Source: Phycisphaeraceae bacterium (GTDB taxonomy: Bacteria > Planctomycetota > Phycisphaerae > Phycisphaerales > UBA1924). Taken from it: 64,000 nt of DNA. This document shows, one piece after another, positions 35,689-44,860 of this stretch. A program made the translations under genes and the position numbers. Under the pieces are notes generated by a model. It saw only the letters and a list, made by a program, of their open reading frames with translations, was not told the origin of the DNA and searched no databases. Position 1 is the stretch's first letter; each line of letters opens with the position of its first letter. The stretch spans positions 248,001 through 312,000 of the forward strand of contig JACKHE010000003.1 in assembly GCA_020639135.1 (NCBI GenBank), in the 5' to 3' direction.

Positions 35689-36780
35689 TCAGCCCCCGTG
35701 CGGCATCAGGCACAGCCCCAGTGGCGTTGACCAGCCGGGCTGCGCCTCCGAGAGATTCAGCCCCAGCGCCTGTGCCCTGTCCTTGCTCAGCCGCGCGAAC
35801 GGGTCCGCGATCTGGGTCGGGAGCCGCAGCGAACGCGCCACCGCGTGGCACAGGTGCTTGCTCCGGGTCTCCCCGCCAAGCAGCACCGCGCGGCACACCG
35901 GGTCGTCCGGGAACAGCTGCCGGTGGTACCGCAGGCACATCGAGATCTCGTCCGTCAGCGCCTCGATCTGCTCGGCGCACTCCGATTCGATCCGCTTCGG
36001 GTCCGCCACGGCGACCGACTCGCCGTCGTCGCCGGTGCCCGGGCCACCGCACGCGCCGACACGCATCACGTGCGCGGCGACCGGGCCGCAGCGGTGCGCG
36101 CTGGCGATCGTGTGATCGAAGGACGAGCCCCCGATCCCGATCGTCTTGGCGAAGACGAGGTTCCCGCTGTGCGTGATGATCGCCTTCGTGGACGTCGCGC
36201 TGATGTCCAGGTACAGCGTCGGGAACGCCGCCTCCTTGGTCTTCTCCGTCATCGCCACGCACGCCGCCTGCAGCGCCAGGTGTTCGCTGAAGACGCCGAT
36301 CGCCTCGATCTTCTGCTTCTTCAGCGACGCGATGGTCTTCATCACCAGGTCCCGCGCCAGCGCGATGCAGATCGTCTCCTGCCGGGACGAGCCCTGCACC
36401 ACGCCCTTGACGGGGATGCTCCGGAACACCACCCGCGCCGGGTCGCAGTGCGTGTGGGCCAGCAGCTCGGCGCCCACCGCGGTGTCCAGCGGGACATCGT
36501 CCTGTTTCGGGACGCGGAAGTGGTGCACGTACGTCTGCGAAGCCGGGATCGAGCACACCGCGCGCTTGCCCTTGATGCCGACGCCGCGGAGCAGCTTGGG
36601 CAGCGCATCGACCTGGAACTCGAACCTGCGCGAGTGCTGGAGCCTCAGGTCCACCGGGGTCTCCACCGTCGCCGCGGCGACGACCTGCCTCGCGTCAGCG
36701 CTCAGCTGCAGCGCCTTCAGCGAGGCAACGCCGAAATCCACCGCGAACACGGGAGTTGTTCCGATCATTCCGAGCCCCAT
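35689..36780 (-). CDS. pilM: Type IV pilus actin-like ATPase PilM
   Basis: The ATG at 36778-36780 follows GGGAGGAG by 10 bases and gives 363 residues. The protein is an actin-fold ATPase: phosphate-1 region VFAVDFGVASLKAL, a central LYLDISATSTKAIITHSGNLVFAKTI block (phosphate-2) and an adenosine motif VCRAVLLGGETRSKHL. An insert around residues 240-270 (CGGPGTGDDGES) is unusual. PilM binds PilN at the cytoplasmic face. It is the first gene of pilM-N-O-P-like-B and has a 230 bp upstream gap where the promoter should lie. Confidence 0.92.
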   Translation of the reverse strand: MGLGMIGTTPVFAVDFGVASLKALQLSADARQVVAAATVETPVDLRLQHSRRFEFQVDALPKLLRGVGIKGKRAVCSIPASQTYVHHFRVPKQDDVPLDTAVGAELLAHTHCDPARVVFRSIPVKGVVQGSSRQETICIALARDLVMKTIASLKKQKIEAIGVFSEHLALQAACVAMTEKTKEAAFPTLYLDISATSTKAIITHSGNLVFAKTIGIGGSSFDHTIASAHRCGPVAAHVMRVGACGGPGTGDDGESVAVADPKRIESECAEQIEALTDEISMCLRYHRQLFPDDPVCRAVLLGGETRSKHLCHAVARSLRLPTQIADPFARLSKDRAQALGLNLSEAQPGWSTPLGLCLMPHGG

Positions 36781-36968
36781 CCGATCCGCGCTCCTCCCGG
36801 GGGATTCCTGACAACCGGCGCACGGGCGCCACCGGACCGCCCCGCCCTCGCGGCCCGCCACGGTCTCCATCGACACCGCCGATGGGGGGGTTCACCCGCC
36901 GCGCGCCAACCGCGCCGGGCGACCCCACTCACCCGCGCAGACGGTTCAGCCGGCGCGCGAAACGCCCC

Positions 36969-37011
36969 AGCCGCGTCGGTTCTCGGAACCCGCAGCCGAA
37001 CCGACCCGGCT
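36969..37011 (-). terminator. Terminator-like hairpin after mqnB
   Basis: On the minus strand AGCCGGGTCGGTT and AACCGACGCGGCT pair (13 bp, one mismatch) directly after the mqnB stop, around a 17 nt loop. There is no immediate U-run, so termination is uncertain. Confidence 0.4.
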
Positions 37012-37772
37012 CAGCCCTGAAGCTTGTCCGCCATTTCCCCGGCCAGCCGGGCGAGGCGGTCCAGCGCGCCGGGCAGGTCCCAGCGCTGGGCGCCGCGGTC
37101 GCCGGTCGTGTTGCTGATGACCCGGATCTCGGCGAACGGCGCCGCCGCCGATCTCCGCGCCTGCGCGACGCTCAGCCCCGTGAACCCGACCGCGGCCCCT
37201 TCCATCGCCTCCGCGACGGCGCCCGTCCGCGCGGCGATCCGCGAAGCGCCCCCGTCGGTCCCGGCGCACGTCGAGACCGTCGCGATCGCGCCGACGCGGT
37301 CCGAGAGCCCCCGCAGCGCCGCCAGCAGCGCCGGATCGCCGCCCACACGCAGACCCATCGCCTCCAGACCCGGGGGCGCCGGCGAGAACCCCATCGACGC
37401 AACATCGTGGAACCCGTCCGGCGTCTCGATCCCCTCGTCGGCGTACACGCTGGTGTCGGCTAGGACGACCTCCCGCACACCCGGAGCGCCGGCGCCCGGC
37501 AGCGCCCCGGCGATCCCCGTGCTGATCAGCGCCGAGTGCCGATCGAGGTCCAGCGCCATCGCCACCGCCCCCGCGGCGCACGCCTTGCCGACGCCGGTCA
37601 TCAGCACCTCGAAGCCCGGACGCGCAGGGATGACTTCCCACCTCCGGAATCCTCCGCCGACCGGATCACCGGCGCCGAGCCCCCGCAGGACCGCCTCCGC
37701 CTCCTTCGGCGCCGCGACGACCAGCAGCGCCGGACGCCGGGCGTTGATCTCGGGCAGAGTCAGATCAGTCAT
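37011..37772 (-). CDS. mqnB: Futalosine hydrolase MqnB
   Basis: A 253-residue protein of the nucleoside phosphorylase/MTA-nucleosidase fold. It shows VAAPKEAEAVL at the N-terminus, LMTGVGKACAAGAVAMAL, ISTGIAGAL, an AMEGAAVGF motif (the Glu that binds ribose) and a C-terminal ISNTTGDRGAQRWDL that is characteristic of futalosine hydrolase. It would release hypoxanthine from futalosine in menaquinone biosynthesis. The next enzyme, MqnC, is encoded at 58857-60281. It is divergent from ribF. Confidence 0.85.
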   Translation of the reverse strand: MTDLTLPEINARRPALLVVAAPKEAEAVLRGLGAGDPVGGGFRRWEVIPARPGFEVLMTGVGKACAAGAVAMALDLDRHSALISTGIAGALPGAGAPGVREVVLADTSVYADEGIETPDGFHDVASMGFSPAPPGLEAMGLRVGGDPALLAALRGLSDRVGAIATVSTCAGTDGGASRIAARTGAVAEAMEGAAVGFTGLSVAQARRSAAAPFAEIRVISNTTGDRGAQRWDLPGALDRLARLAGEMADKLQG

Positions 37773-37864
37773 CGCACGAGCGTACCACCGAAGGGCCCGC
37801 CCCGGACGAACCCGAGCGCATCCCGGGTTGGTTCCCGAGCCCCTTCAGGACTAGGCTTGACGCT

Positions 37865-38866
37865 ATGCCCCGGCCGACCCCGACACCCACCGACAGCGCG
37901 ACCGCGACCGTCGTCACGATCGGCAACTTCGACGGCGTCCACCTGGGGCACCAGGCGTTGCTCCACGCCGCGCGCCGGCGCGCCGGCGGTCGCGGCAGGG
38001 TCATCGCCGCCTCGTTCGACCTCCATCCCGCGGCGATCCTCACCGGCCGCTCCGCGCCAACGCCCATCACGCCCTTCGAGGAACGCGCACGATTGCTCCG
38101 AGAGCACGGCGCCGACGAGGTCGTGCCCATCCACCCGACCGCCGAGCTGCTGGCGATGTCGCCCGAAGCGTTCCTCCGGGCCTTCTTCCGGGAGCATCAC
38201 CCCGACGCGGTCGTCGAGGGCGATGACTTCCGCTTCGGCGCCAACCGCGCCGGCGACTCCGAGACGTTGCGAGCCTTCGGCGATGATCACGGCGTCGAGA
38301 CGATCATCGTCGAGCAGGTCGAGGTGGGGCTGTCCGACCAGATCCTCGTCCGCGCTTCGAGCACGCTCACCCGCTGGCTGCTGGCGATGGGCCGTGTCGC
38401 CGACGCCGCCATCGTGCTGGGCAGACCCCACCGCCTCGCCGGGACGGTCGTCCGGGGCGACCGCCGGGGCCGGCAGATCGGATTCCCCACGGCCAACATC
38501 GAGACCGGCGCGCTCCTGCCCGCCGACGGCATCTACGCCGGGATCGCCACGCTCGAAAACGGCGAGCGCTGGCCCGCGGCCATCAGCATCGGGTCCAAGC
38601 CGACTTTCGACGGAACGAACCGGACCCTGGAGGCGTATTGCTGCGGGTGGGCAGGCCCCGCCGGCGACGAGTACGGCTGGCGCTGCGAGCTCGACTGCCT
38701 CGCGTGGATCCGGGGGCAGGCCCGGTTCAACTCCGTTGCCGCGCTGGTCGAACAGATCGAACGCGACGTGGACCACATCCTGCGCTGTCTCGATACCCTG
38801 TCCCCGATGCCCGCGTCAGGCCGGGTCCAGCCGACAACCGACCCGTCTCATCAAGCATGCACATGA
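37865..38866 (+). CDS. ribF: Bifunctional riboflavin kinase/FAD synthetase RibF
   Basis: A 333-residue cytoplasmic enzyme. The N-terminal FMN adenylyltransferase half has GNFDGVHLGHQALL (the GxxDxxHxGH nucleotidyltransferase motif) and a later SSTLTRWLLAMGRV segment; the C-terminal riboflavin kinase half carries GRQIGFPTANI, LLPADGIYAGIATL and SIGSKPTFDG. Length is normal. It overlaps the following DHH gene by about 10 bp, so the two are probably co-transcribed. Confidence 0.95.
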   Translation: MPRPTPTPTDSATATVVTIGNFDGVHLGHQALLHAARRRAGGRGRVIAASFDLHPAAILTGRSAPTPITPFEERARLLREHGADEVVPIHPTAELLAMSPEAFLRAFFREHHPDAVVEGDDFRFGANRAGDSETLRAFGDDHGVETIIVEQVEVGLSDQILVRASSTLTRWLLAMGRVADAAIVLGRPHRLAGTVVRGDRRGRQIGFPTANIETGALLPADGIYAGIATLENGERWPAAISIGSKPTFDGTNRTLEAYCCGWAGPAGDEYGWRCELDCLAWIRGQARFNSVAALVEQIERDVDHILRCLDTLSPMPASGRVQPTTDPSHQACT

Positions 38867-39933
38867 TCAACCCAGGCCAGGACATCACGACCAGCGCCAG
38901 CGCCGAGTGGGCGACGTCGATCGACATCCCAGCGATAGCCGCCAGGCTCCGCCGGGCGCAACGCGTCGCGATCCTCACCCACACCAAGCCCGACGGTGAC
39001 GCCATCGGCTCCACGCTCGCCCTCGCCCGCGCTCTCTCGAAGATCGGCGTCGAGGCCACGCCCCTCTACCTCCCGCCGTGGCCCTACCGGTTCGACCGCG
39101 TCGTCCGCGGCACGCCGATCGTCCATCTCGGCGCCGATGACAGCGAGCAGGCGATCCCCTTCGAGCCCGACGCCGTCGTCGTCCTCGACACCGGCTCGTG
39201 GTCGCAGCTGGGAGGCGTCGAGCACTGGCTCCGCGACCGCGCCGAGAAGACGATCGTCATCGACCACCACCTCCACGGCGACGCCGACACCGCGCCGGCG
39301 AAACTGATCGACCCCGCCGCCAGCGCCGCGTGCGAGATCGTCGCGCGCCTCGCCGTCGAGATCCTCGGGCTCGACTCCGCGGCGCAGCTGCCCATCGACA
39401 TCGCCGAGCCCGTCTTCATGGGCATCGCCACCGACACCGGCTGGTTCCGCCACTCCAACACCACGCCGAACACCCTGCGCCTCGTCGCCGACCTCCTCGA
39501 CACCGGCGTCGAGTTCGACCGCCTCTACGCCAACATCGAGCAGTCCGACAACGAGGCGCGGCTCCGCCTCTTCGCCGTCGCGCTGACCTCACTCGAAATG
39601 CACGCCGGCGGGCGCGTCGCGATCATGTCCCTCCGCGGCGCCGACTTCGAACGCACCGACGCCCAGCCAGGCGACTCCGGCGGTTTCGTCGAGGCCCCGC
39701 TCAGCATCGCAGAAGTCCGTGTCAGCGCGATGGTCACCGAGACCGACTACGGCGCCACCAAGATCAGCCTCCGTTCCAAGCCCGTCGGCGACGAGGACGC
39801 CGTCGATGTCAACGCCATCGCGCGCGAGTTCGGCGGAGGCGGCCACGCCAGGGCCGCCGGGCTCCGGATCGCCAAACCTTTCCACGAGGCGCTGCCCATC
39901 ATCACCGAAGCGCTCGTGACCCGGATCGGCTGA
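38857..39933 (+). CDS. DHH/DHHA1 phosphoesterase (NrnA-like)
   Basis: The ATG at 38857 (or the one at 38863, which overlaps the ribF stop by ATGA) gives 358 residues. Motifs: THTKPDGDAIGS (~40-51), VVVLDTGSWSQLG, VIDHHLHG, a GIATDTGWFRHSNT segment and the DHHA1 motif GGGGHARAAG near the end. This set fits NrnA, which degrades nanoRNA and dephosphorylates pAp. RibF-NrnA neighbourhood is common in bacteria. Substrate cannot be fixed by sequence alone. Confidence 0.9.
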   Translation: MHMINPGQDITTSASAEWATSIDIPAIAARLRRAQRVAILTHTKPDGDAIGSTLALARALSKIGVEATPLYLPPWPYRFDRVVRGTPIVHLGADDSEQAIPFEPDAVVVLDTGSWSQLGGVEHWLRDRAEKTIVIDHHLHGDADTAPAKLIDPAASAACEIVARLAVEILGLDSAAQLPIDIAEPVFMGIATDTGWFRHSNTTPNTLRLVADLLDTGVEFDRLYANIEQSDNEARLRLFAVALTSLEMHAGGRVAIMSLRGADFERTDAQPGDSGGFVEAPLSIAEVRVSAMVTETDYGATKISLRSKPVGDEDAVDVNAIAREFGGGGHARAAGLRIAKPFHEALPIITEALVTRIG

Positions 39934-39935
39934 GC

Positions 39936-40775
39936 ATGCCCGCCCCCCGCAAGCCCTCGCCAGGCCCCGGCAAGCGCCGCCCCAGGGCGCAGCGATTCGA
40001 CAAGCCGCCCATCACCGTCTTCCCCTCGACGCTCTGGACCTACCCCAGCCAGCACTACGGCGACACCGAGCACGGCGACAAGAACTACGCCGGCGCCACG
40101 CCCAGCTGGGTTATCTGGCAGCTGCTCACCCGCTACACGCGAGAGGGCGACCGTGTCGTCGATCCCATGTGCGGCTCCGGAACGACGATCGACGTGGCCG
40201 GCGACCTGGGCCGCACGCCCCGGGGCTTCGACATCAACCCCACGCGCGACGACGTCGAACGCGCCGACGCGCGGCAGCTCCCGCTCCCCAGCGCCTGGGC
40301 CGACTTCGTCTTCATCGACCCGCCGTACTCGACCCATATCGATTACTCCGATGAGCCCGGCTGCATCGGCCGGCTCGACGCGAGCGAGCCCGACGACCGC
40401 GGCGTCATCGGCGGCGCCTACTACGACGCGATGCGCCTGGTCATCGCCGAGTCCCACCGCGTCCTCAAGAACCGCCGCTACCTCGGCCTCTACGTCTCCG
40501 ACTCCTACCGCAAGCGCAAGCCGGGCAGCGACCGGCCCAGCTTCTGCCCCGTCGGATTCGAGCTCTTCGCGATCATGCGGGAATCGTTCAAACCCATCGA
40601 CATCATCGCCGTCGTCCGGGGCAACCAGAAGCTCGAGCGCGGCAACTGGCGCCGCAGCGCCGTCGAGGAGAACTTCTTCCTCCGCGGCTTCAACTACTGC
40701 TTCATCATGAAGAAGGAAGAGCCGGCCAGGCCGGGCCCGGGCGCCGGGAAAAAGAAGACCACCCGCAAACGCTGA
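39936..40775 (+). CDS. DNA methyltransferase of the N4/N6 type
   Basis: The product has 279 residues, starting 3 bp after the previous stop. The SAM-binding motif VVDPMCGSGTT is at ~74-83 and the catalytic motif DPPY at 128-131. The C-terminal half has the RVLKNRRYLGLYVSDSYRKRK strand-turn. The first 20 residues and the last 20 are basic. DPPY identifies an exocyclic-amine methyltransferase (DNA, or possibly RNA). There is no restriction endonuclease or specificity subunit nearby, so it would be an orphan. Location directly behind ribF and the DHH gene is unexpected for a restriction-type enzyme. Confidence 0.82.
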   Translation: MPAPRKPSPGPGKRRPRAQRFDKPPITVFPSTLWTYPSQHYGDTEHGDKNYAGATPSWVIWQLLTRYTREGDRVVDPMCGSGTTIDVAGDLGRTPRGFDINPTRDDVERADARQLPLPSAWADFVFIDPPYSTHIDYSDEPGCIGRLDASEPDDRGVIGGAYYDAMRLVIAESHRVLKNRRYLGLYVSDSYRKRKPGSDRPSFCPVGFELFAIMRESFKPIDIIAVVRGNQKLERGNWRRSAVEENFFLRGFNYCFIMKKEEPARPGPGAGKKKTTRKR

Positions 40776-40784
40776 GCCGGAGAG

Positions 40785-42077
40785 TCACTCCGCCGCGATC
40801 ACCCGCGCCGGGCGCATCCGCACGCCCAGCGTCTCGAAGGCGTCCGCCTTGAGCCAGTCCTCGAGGATCCCCGCGTACACGCTCCGGAAGTCGATGGTGA
40901 ACTTCAGGTCGCCGTTGTCGTCCAGATCCGTCAGCGACGGGTGCTCGTTGAGCACGCCCGCGCGCGCCATCGGGCCGGCCAGGAACATCGGCGCCGCCGT
41001 CCCGTGGTCCGTCCCGTTGGAGCCGTTCTGTTTCACCCGGCGCCCGAACTCGCTGAAGCACATCGTCAGCACCCGCGTGTCGTTCCGCTGCGCCCGCAGC
41101 TCCGCGTAGAACGCCCGCATCGCGTCGCCGAACTGCGTCAGCAGGTTCGCGTGCGAGCCCTGCACGCCGCCCTGCCCGGCGTGCGTATCGAAGCCGCTCA
41201 TCGTCACGTAGTACACCTTCGTCGTCATCCCGGCGCCGATCATCCCGGCGACCATCGCAAGCTGCCGACCCAGCGCGGTGCGCGGGAACTCCGTCGTCGG
41301 CGTCCGGTCCACCGCCCCGCGGATCAGCGCGCCGCTGAGCTGCGCATCCATCGCCGTGCGCATCAGGTACGCCGCCGGTGAACCCGGGTCGAGATCGGCG
41401 CCCGGCAGGATCGCCTCGTCGTACGCGCTGTCCAGCGCGCCCCCGTCGGAGGCGGTCCGACGGTACAGCTCGGAAGTCTCGAAGCTCAGCGGCCTGACCT
41501 CGCGCCCCTCCATCGCCAGCGGCGTCTTGCGCCCCAGCGCCAGCCCCATCGCCGGGTCGGGGCTCGGCTCGCCCCGGCACTGGTTGTCGAAGTAGCGCCC
41601 CAGCCAGCCCTGCCCTACGCCGCTCAGGTCCGCCGTGTGCCAGATATCCATCGACTTGAAGTGCGACCGGTTCGGGTTGGGATACCCCACGCCCTGGATC
41701 ACCGACAGCAGCCCCTCGTCATACAGCGACTTGAGCCCCGTCAGCCCCGGGTGCAGCCCGATCGGATGCCGCGGGTCCAGCCGCAGCGCCTCGCTCGCGC
41801 TGAGACCGATCGAGGGCCGGGCGTTGTGGTACGCGCTCAGGTCCACCGGCGCGACGGTGTTGAGCCCGTCGTTGCCGCCGCCGAGCTGCAGCACGACCAG
41901 CACCCGCTCGTCGGGCCGCCCCGGGACCGACGACAGCCCCTTGCTCGACTGCGCCAGCGCACGCGCCGATCCCTGGACAAACCACGGAACCGTCACCGCG
42001 CACGAGGCGAGTGTCACCCCGGTCGTCAGGAACCTTCGTCTCGTGAAGGTCGTCGCGTTGTGCAGGTCGATGCTCAT
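40785..42077 (-). CDS. DUF1501 family exported protein
   Basis: A 430-residue protein with a twin-arginine type signal (TRRRFLTTG at ~12-20). It shows the DUF1501 pattern: LVVLQLGGGNDGLNTVAP, HPGLTGLKSLYDEG, VGYPNPNRSHFKSMDIWHTAD, MSGFDTHAGQ, CFSEFGRRVKQNGSNGTDHGTAAPMFLAG. The fold is related to alkaline-phosphatase/sulfatase proteins and metal ligands (Asp, His) appear kept in the GFDTH and DHG parts. No function has been established for the family that I can state. It follows the DUF1800 gene by 22 bp, the usual planctomycete pairing. Confidence 0.93.
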   Translation of the reverse strand: MSIDLHNATTFTRRRFLTTGVTLASCAVTVPWFVQGSARALAQSSKGLSSVPGRPDERVLVVLQLGGGNDGLNTVAPVDLSAYHNARPSIGLSASEALRLDPRHPIGLHPGLTGLKSLYDEGLLSVIQGVGYPNPNRSHFKSMDIWHTADLSGVGQGWLGRYFDNQCRGEPSPDPAMGLALGRKTPLAMEGREVRPLSFETSELYRRTASDGGALDSAYDEAILPGADLDPGSPAAYLMRTAMDAQLSGALIRGAVDRTPTTEFPRTALGRQLAMVAGMIGAGMTTKVYYVTMSGFDTHAGQGGVQGSHANLLTQFGDAMRAFYAELRAQRNDTRVLTMCFSEFGRRVKQNGSNGTDHGTAAPMFLAGPMARAGVLNEHPSLTDLDDNGDLKFTIDFRSVYAGILEDWLKADAFETLGVRMRPARVIAAE

Positions 42078-42099
42078 CGGTCGCCTCCGTCCTCTCCAC

Positions 42100-43620
42100 T
42101 CAGCACAACTGGTACTCCGGCAGCGCCGTGATCAGCCCCACCGCCTCCCGGATCCCGTCCATCCCCGGCGCCTCACGCAGCATGCCGGACACCAGCCGCT
42201 CGCGCTGGGGCCGCAGCGGTTTCGCGGCCTCGCCCAGCAGGTGCCCGAGCAGCGCCGAGGCAAACAGATCCGTGTCCTTCGCCGGCACGCCCAGCCCCGA
42301 CGCGAGCGATCGGGGATCGAACGGATGCCCGCCACGCGCCCTCCGGCGCTCGCCCTCGGGCGTCTCCCCGGTGAGGAGGTACGTCAGCGTGTTCTGCCGC
42401 GCGTAGAGCGTCGAGGTGTTGATCCACGCGCGCCCGCCCGCCCAGCCCGCGACGTTCGGCGGGTTGAACAGGTCCTGCCCCATCAGGTCCAGCGCATCGA
42501 TCAGCACCCCCAGCTCGCGCACCGGCGCCCCGATCGAGCGCACCGCGCCCACCACCAGCTCCACCGGCGACTTGATCTTCTCGTCACCCAGCGCCGGGTC
42601 GTGGAAGTGCTCCGACAGGAACAGCTCCCGCAGCGCGGGCCGCAGCTCGTACTTGTGGCGCCGCAGCGTCGAGGCCATCTTCCCGATGACCGCCTTCGCC
42701 CAGCCCGGCGTCCGCTTGAAATCCTGCGGCAGGTCCGCGACAAAGAACCGGTACAGGCCCCAGCACAGGAACTCCGCGCACGCCCGCTGCGCGAGGATCG
42801 CATCGACGAACCCGTCGCCGTCGAGCGGGCCCCGCACGCCGAGGATCGTCTTCGACCCGCCGTCGTGCTGGTTGCGGTTGAAGACGAACCCGTTGCCCTC
42901 GTAGGAGTACCCGGTCAGCGCCCTGGCGCCCTCCTTGATGTCCCTCTCGGAGTAGGCCCCGACGCCCAGCGCGAAGAGCTCCATCAGCTCGCGCGCGAGG
43001 TTCTCGTTGGGCGCGTTCTTGCGCGAGCGTTTGTTGTCGAGGTACTCCAGCATCGCCGGGTCGCGGATGATCGCGTGGAGCAGGCCCGCGAAGCTCCCCA
43101 GCGCGTGCTCGCGGAACAGGTTGTTCTGCCCGAGCATGTGGTAGCTGTTCTCCACCGCGCGGTAGCCGCTGACGAGGCGCCCGTGCCAGAACAGCGTCAT
43201 CTTCTCCTGCATCGGTCTGGGGCTCTCGATCATCCGCGCCAGCCACCACCGCTGGACCGACGCCATCTGCTTGCGGTCCTCGCGCTGCGCCGCCTGCCGG
43301 CGCGCGCGGAAGCGCGCCACCGTCTCCTCGTCCCCGCCCTGCCGGGCCCGCGCCAGCTGCCGCTGCTCCTGCTCGCTCAGCGGGACCACGATCGACCCGG
43401 AGAACGACGAATCGTCGTCTCGCTCGTAAGGGATCGCGTCGTACTCCAGCAGGAAATCCACCGCCCGCTCGGGGCCCCACTCCGACAGCGTCCGCGCCTG
43501 CCCGGGCGTCCCGCCGAAGCCCGCCCGCCACAGCAGCCGACGCGCCGCCGCCGGCGTGAACGCCTCGGGGCCGATCGCCCGCATGGATTGGGTCGGTTGG
43601 TTTTCGCTCACCGCGGGCAT
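42100..43620 (-). CDS. DUF1800 family protein
   Basis: The ATG at 43618-43620 has GGAGG 9 bases upstream and gives 506 residues; the frame is open further upstream without a site. It matches DUF1800: AARRLLWRAGFGGTPGQAR, MTLFWHGRLVSG, NLFREHALGSFAGLLHAIIRDPAMLEYLDN, NENLARELMELFALGVG, YSERDIKEGARALTGYS and FLSEHFHDPALGDEKIKSPVE. The family always pairs with DUF1501, as here. The biochemical role is unknown. No clear signal peptide is seen. Confidence 0.93.
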   Translation of the reverse strand: MPAVSENQPTQSMRAIGPEAFTPAAARRLLWRAGFGGTPGQARTLSEWGPERAVDFLLEYDAIPYERDDDSSFSGSIVVPLSEQEQRQLARARQGGDEETVARFRARRQAAQREDRKQMASVQRWWLARMIESPRPMQEKMTLFWHGRLVSGYRAVENSYHMLGQNNLFREHALGSFAGLLHAIIRDPAMLEYLDNKRSRKNAPNENLARELMELFALGVGAYSERDIKEGARALTGYSYEGNGFVFNRNQHDGGSKTILGVRGPLDGDGFVDAILAQRACAEFLCWGLYRFFVADLPQDFKRTPGWAKAVIGKMASTLRRHKYELRPALRELFLSEHFHDPALGDEKIKSPVELVVGAVRSIGAPVRELGVLIDALDLMGQDLFNPPNVAGWAGGRAWINTSTLYARQNTLTYLLTGETPEGERRRARGGHPFDPRSLASGLGVPAKDTDLFASALLGHLLGEAAKPLRPQRERLVSGMLREAPGMDGIREAVGLITALPEYQLC

Positions 43621-43799
43621 CGCTCGCGCCCTCCAGCCGCCGGACCGCCGGCGCAGCCTACCACAGCCGCCACCAACCACAACGCCCGACCCCCGCGCCG
43701 CATTGCCGCCGACGCGGAACTTCGCCATCGAGGGAGAACACCGGCAGGAAAACGGACCCCGTTGGCGGTATCGTGATGCCGGATACGCGGGGAACGCAC

Positions 43800-44621
43800 A
43801 TGATCGGACGAATCATCGTCGGCTACGACGGCTCGGAACTGGCGCGCGAGGCCTTCAACTACGCGCTGACCCTCGCGCAGGCCACCGGCGCCGGTGTCGA
43901 GGTCATCCACGCCATCGAGCCCATCCCGCCGGCCGTCATCATCGACCCCGCGATGGGATTCGACGCCGGCCCCGCAATGGTCAGCATGCACGAGGCCAGC
44001 GCCGAGGAGCGCCGGTGGGCGACCGACGCCCTCGCCGAGCTCCAGCGCGAGGGCGAAGCCCAGGGCGTCGCCATCACCACCCGCATCGAGTTCGGCCGCC
44101 TCGTCCCGCTGCTGTGCGACACCGCCGGCGCCGGCGACCTCGTCGCCGTGGGCCACAAGGGCCGCTTCCACTCAGGGGGCATCGGCTCGACCACGCGCTC
44201 CCTCGTCGAGCACGCGCCCTGCCCCGTGCTCATCGTCTCCGCCCCGACCAGGCCCATCATCCGCGTTGTGACGATCTTCAACGGCGCCGCCCCCGCCAAG
44301 AAGGCCATCGCCTTCGCCGACGCCGTCGCGAAGGAGGCCGGCTGGCCGCACGCCGTCCTCGCGGTGGAGGGCCCCTCGCTCTCGAAAGAGGAATCCGCCG
44401 AGCGCGCCGCCGAGCTCGCCCCCGACGCGAGCGTCAGCCCGATGTGCGAGAAGGAGCTGCACGACCACGGCGTCCTGAGCGAGCACGCCGTCGCCACCGA
44501 CGGCTTCGCGCTCGTCGTCATGGGCGCTTACGCCAAGAGCCGTCTCCAGGACCTCCTCTTCGGCGGCGCCACGTCCAAGTACCTCAAGGACGTCGCCGCC
44601 CCCGTCGCGCTGGTGCACTGA
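43800..44621 (+). CDS. Universal stress protein, tandem UspA-like
   Basis: A 273-residue protein. The first ~150 residues are a complete UspA domain: RIIVGYDGSELAREAFNYAL at the start and the ATP-binding G-2x-G-9x-G pattern in GHKGRFHSGGIGSTTRSLVEH near 118-138, ending PCPVLIV. The second half (~150-273) is a degenerate second UspA-type domain (VVTIFNGAAPAKKAIAFADAV; VVMGAYAKSRLQDLLFGGATSKYL). Cytoplasmic stress or nucleotide-sensing role is inferred from the family. Confidence 0.9.
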   Translation: MIGRIIVGYDGSELAREAFNYALTLAQATGAGVEVIHAIEPIPPAVIIDPAMGFDAGPAMVSMHEASAEERRWATDALAELQREGEAQGVAITTRIEFGRLVPLLCDTAGAGDLVAVGHKGRFHSGGIGSTTRSLVEHAPCPVLIVSAPTRPIIRVVTIFNGAAPAKKAIAFADAVAKEAGWPHAVLAVEGPSLSKEESAERAAELAPDASVSPMCEKELHDHGVLSEHAVATDGFALVVMGAYAKSRLQDLLFGGATSKYLKDVAAPVALVH

Positions 44622-44622
44622 C

Positions 44623-44845
44623 TCCGGGTGGCGTGGTAATGCGAAGCAGTACCACGATGCATGCGACGCCTCCCCCAATAGACGCCGAGTCTGAGCGCAG
44701 CGAAGGCTCGGATACCGTCCCGATTTCTGCGTCGAAAACAAATGTTCTCCCGATACCTCCGGGGGTGGCGTGGGACAGGGGAAGCAGGGCCACGAAAGTT
44801 CCGCCCAGAACCGTGGTACTGCTGCGCAGTGCCACGCCACCCGGA
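44623..44845. repeat. REP-like block: inverted and direct copies of a ~34 bp unit
   Basis: A 34 bp unit, starting tccgggtggcgtgg and ending accacg, occurs at 44623-44656. Its reverse complement, with about four changes, occurs at 44812-44845 and ends cgccacccgga. A looser direct copy lies at 44758-44794. Each unit is itself partly palindromic (cgtgg/ccacg). The 100 bp between copies has no gene. This fills the spacer between the UspA gene and the next exported protein and may place a hairpin just ahead of its ribosome site. Confidence 0.65.
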
Positions 44846-44860
44846 CAGAGGAGCATCAAG

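Noticed and set aside
36147..36811. A 221-codon plus-strand frame across pilM
   Set aside because: It is antisense to pilM, which has clear actin-fold motifs, a ribosome site and operon context.
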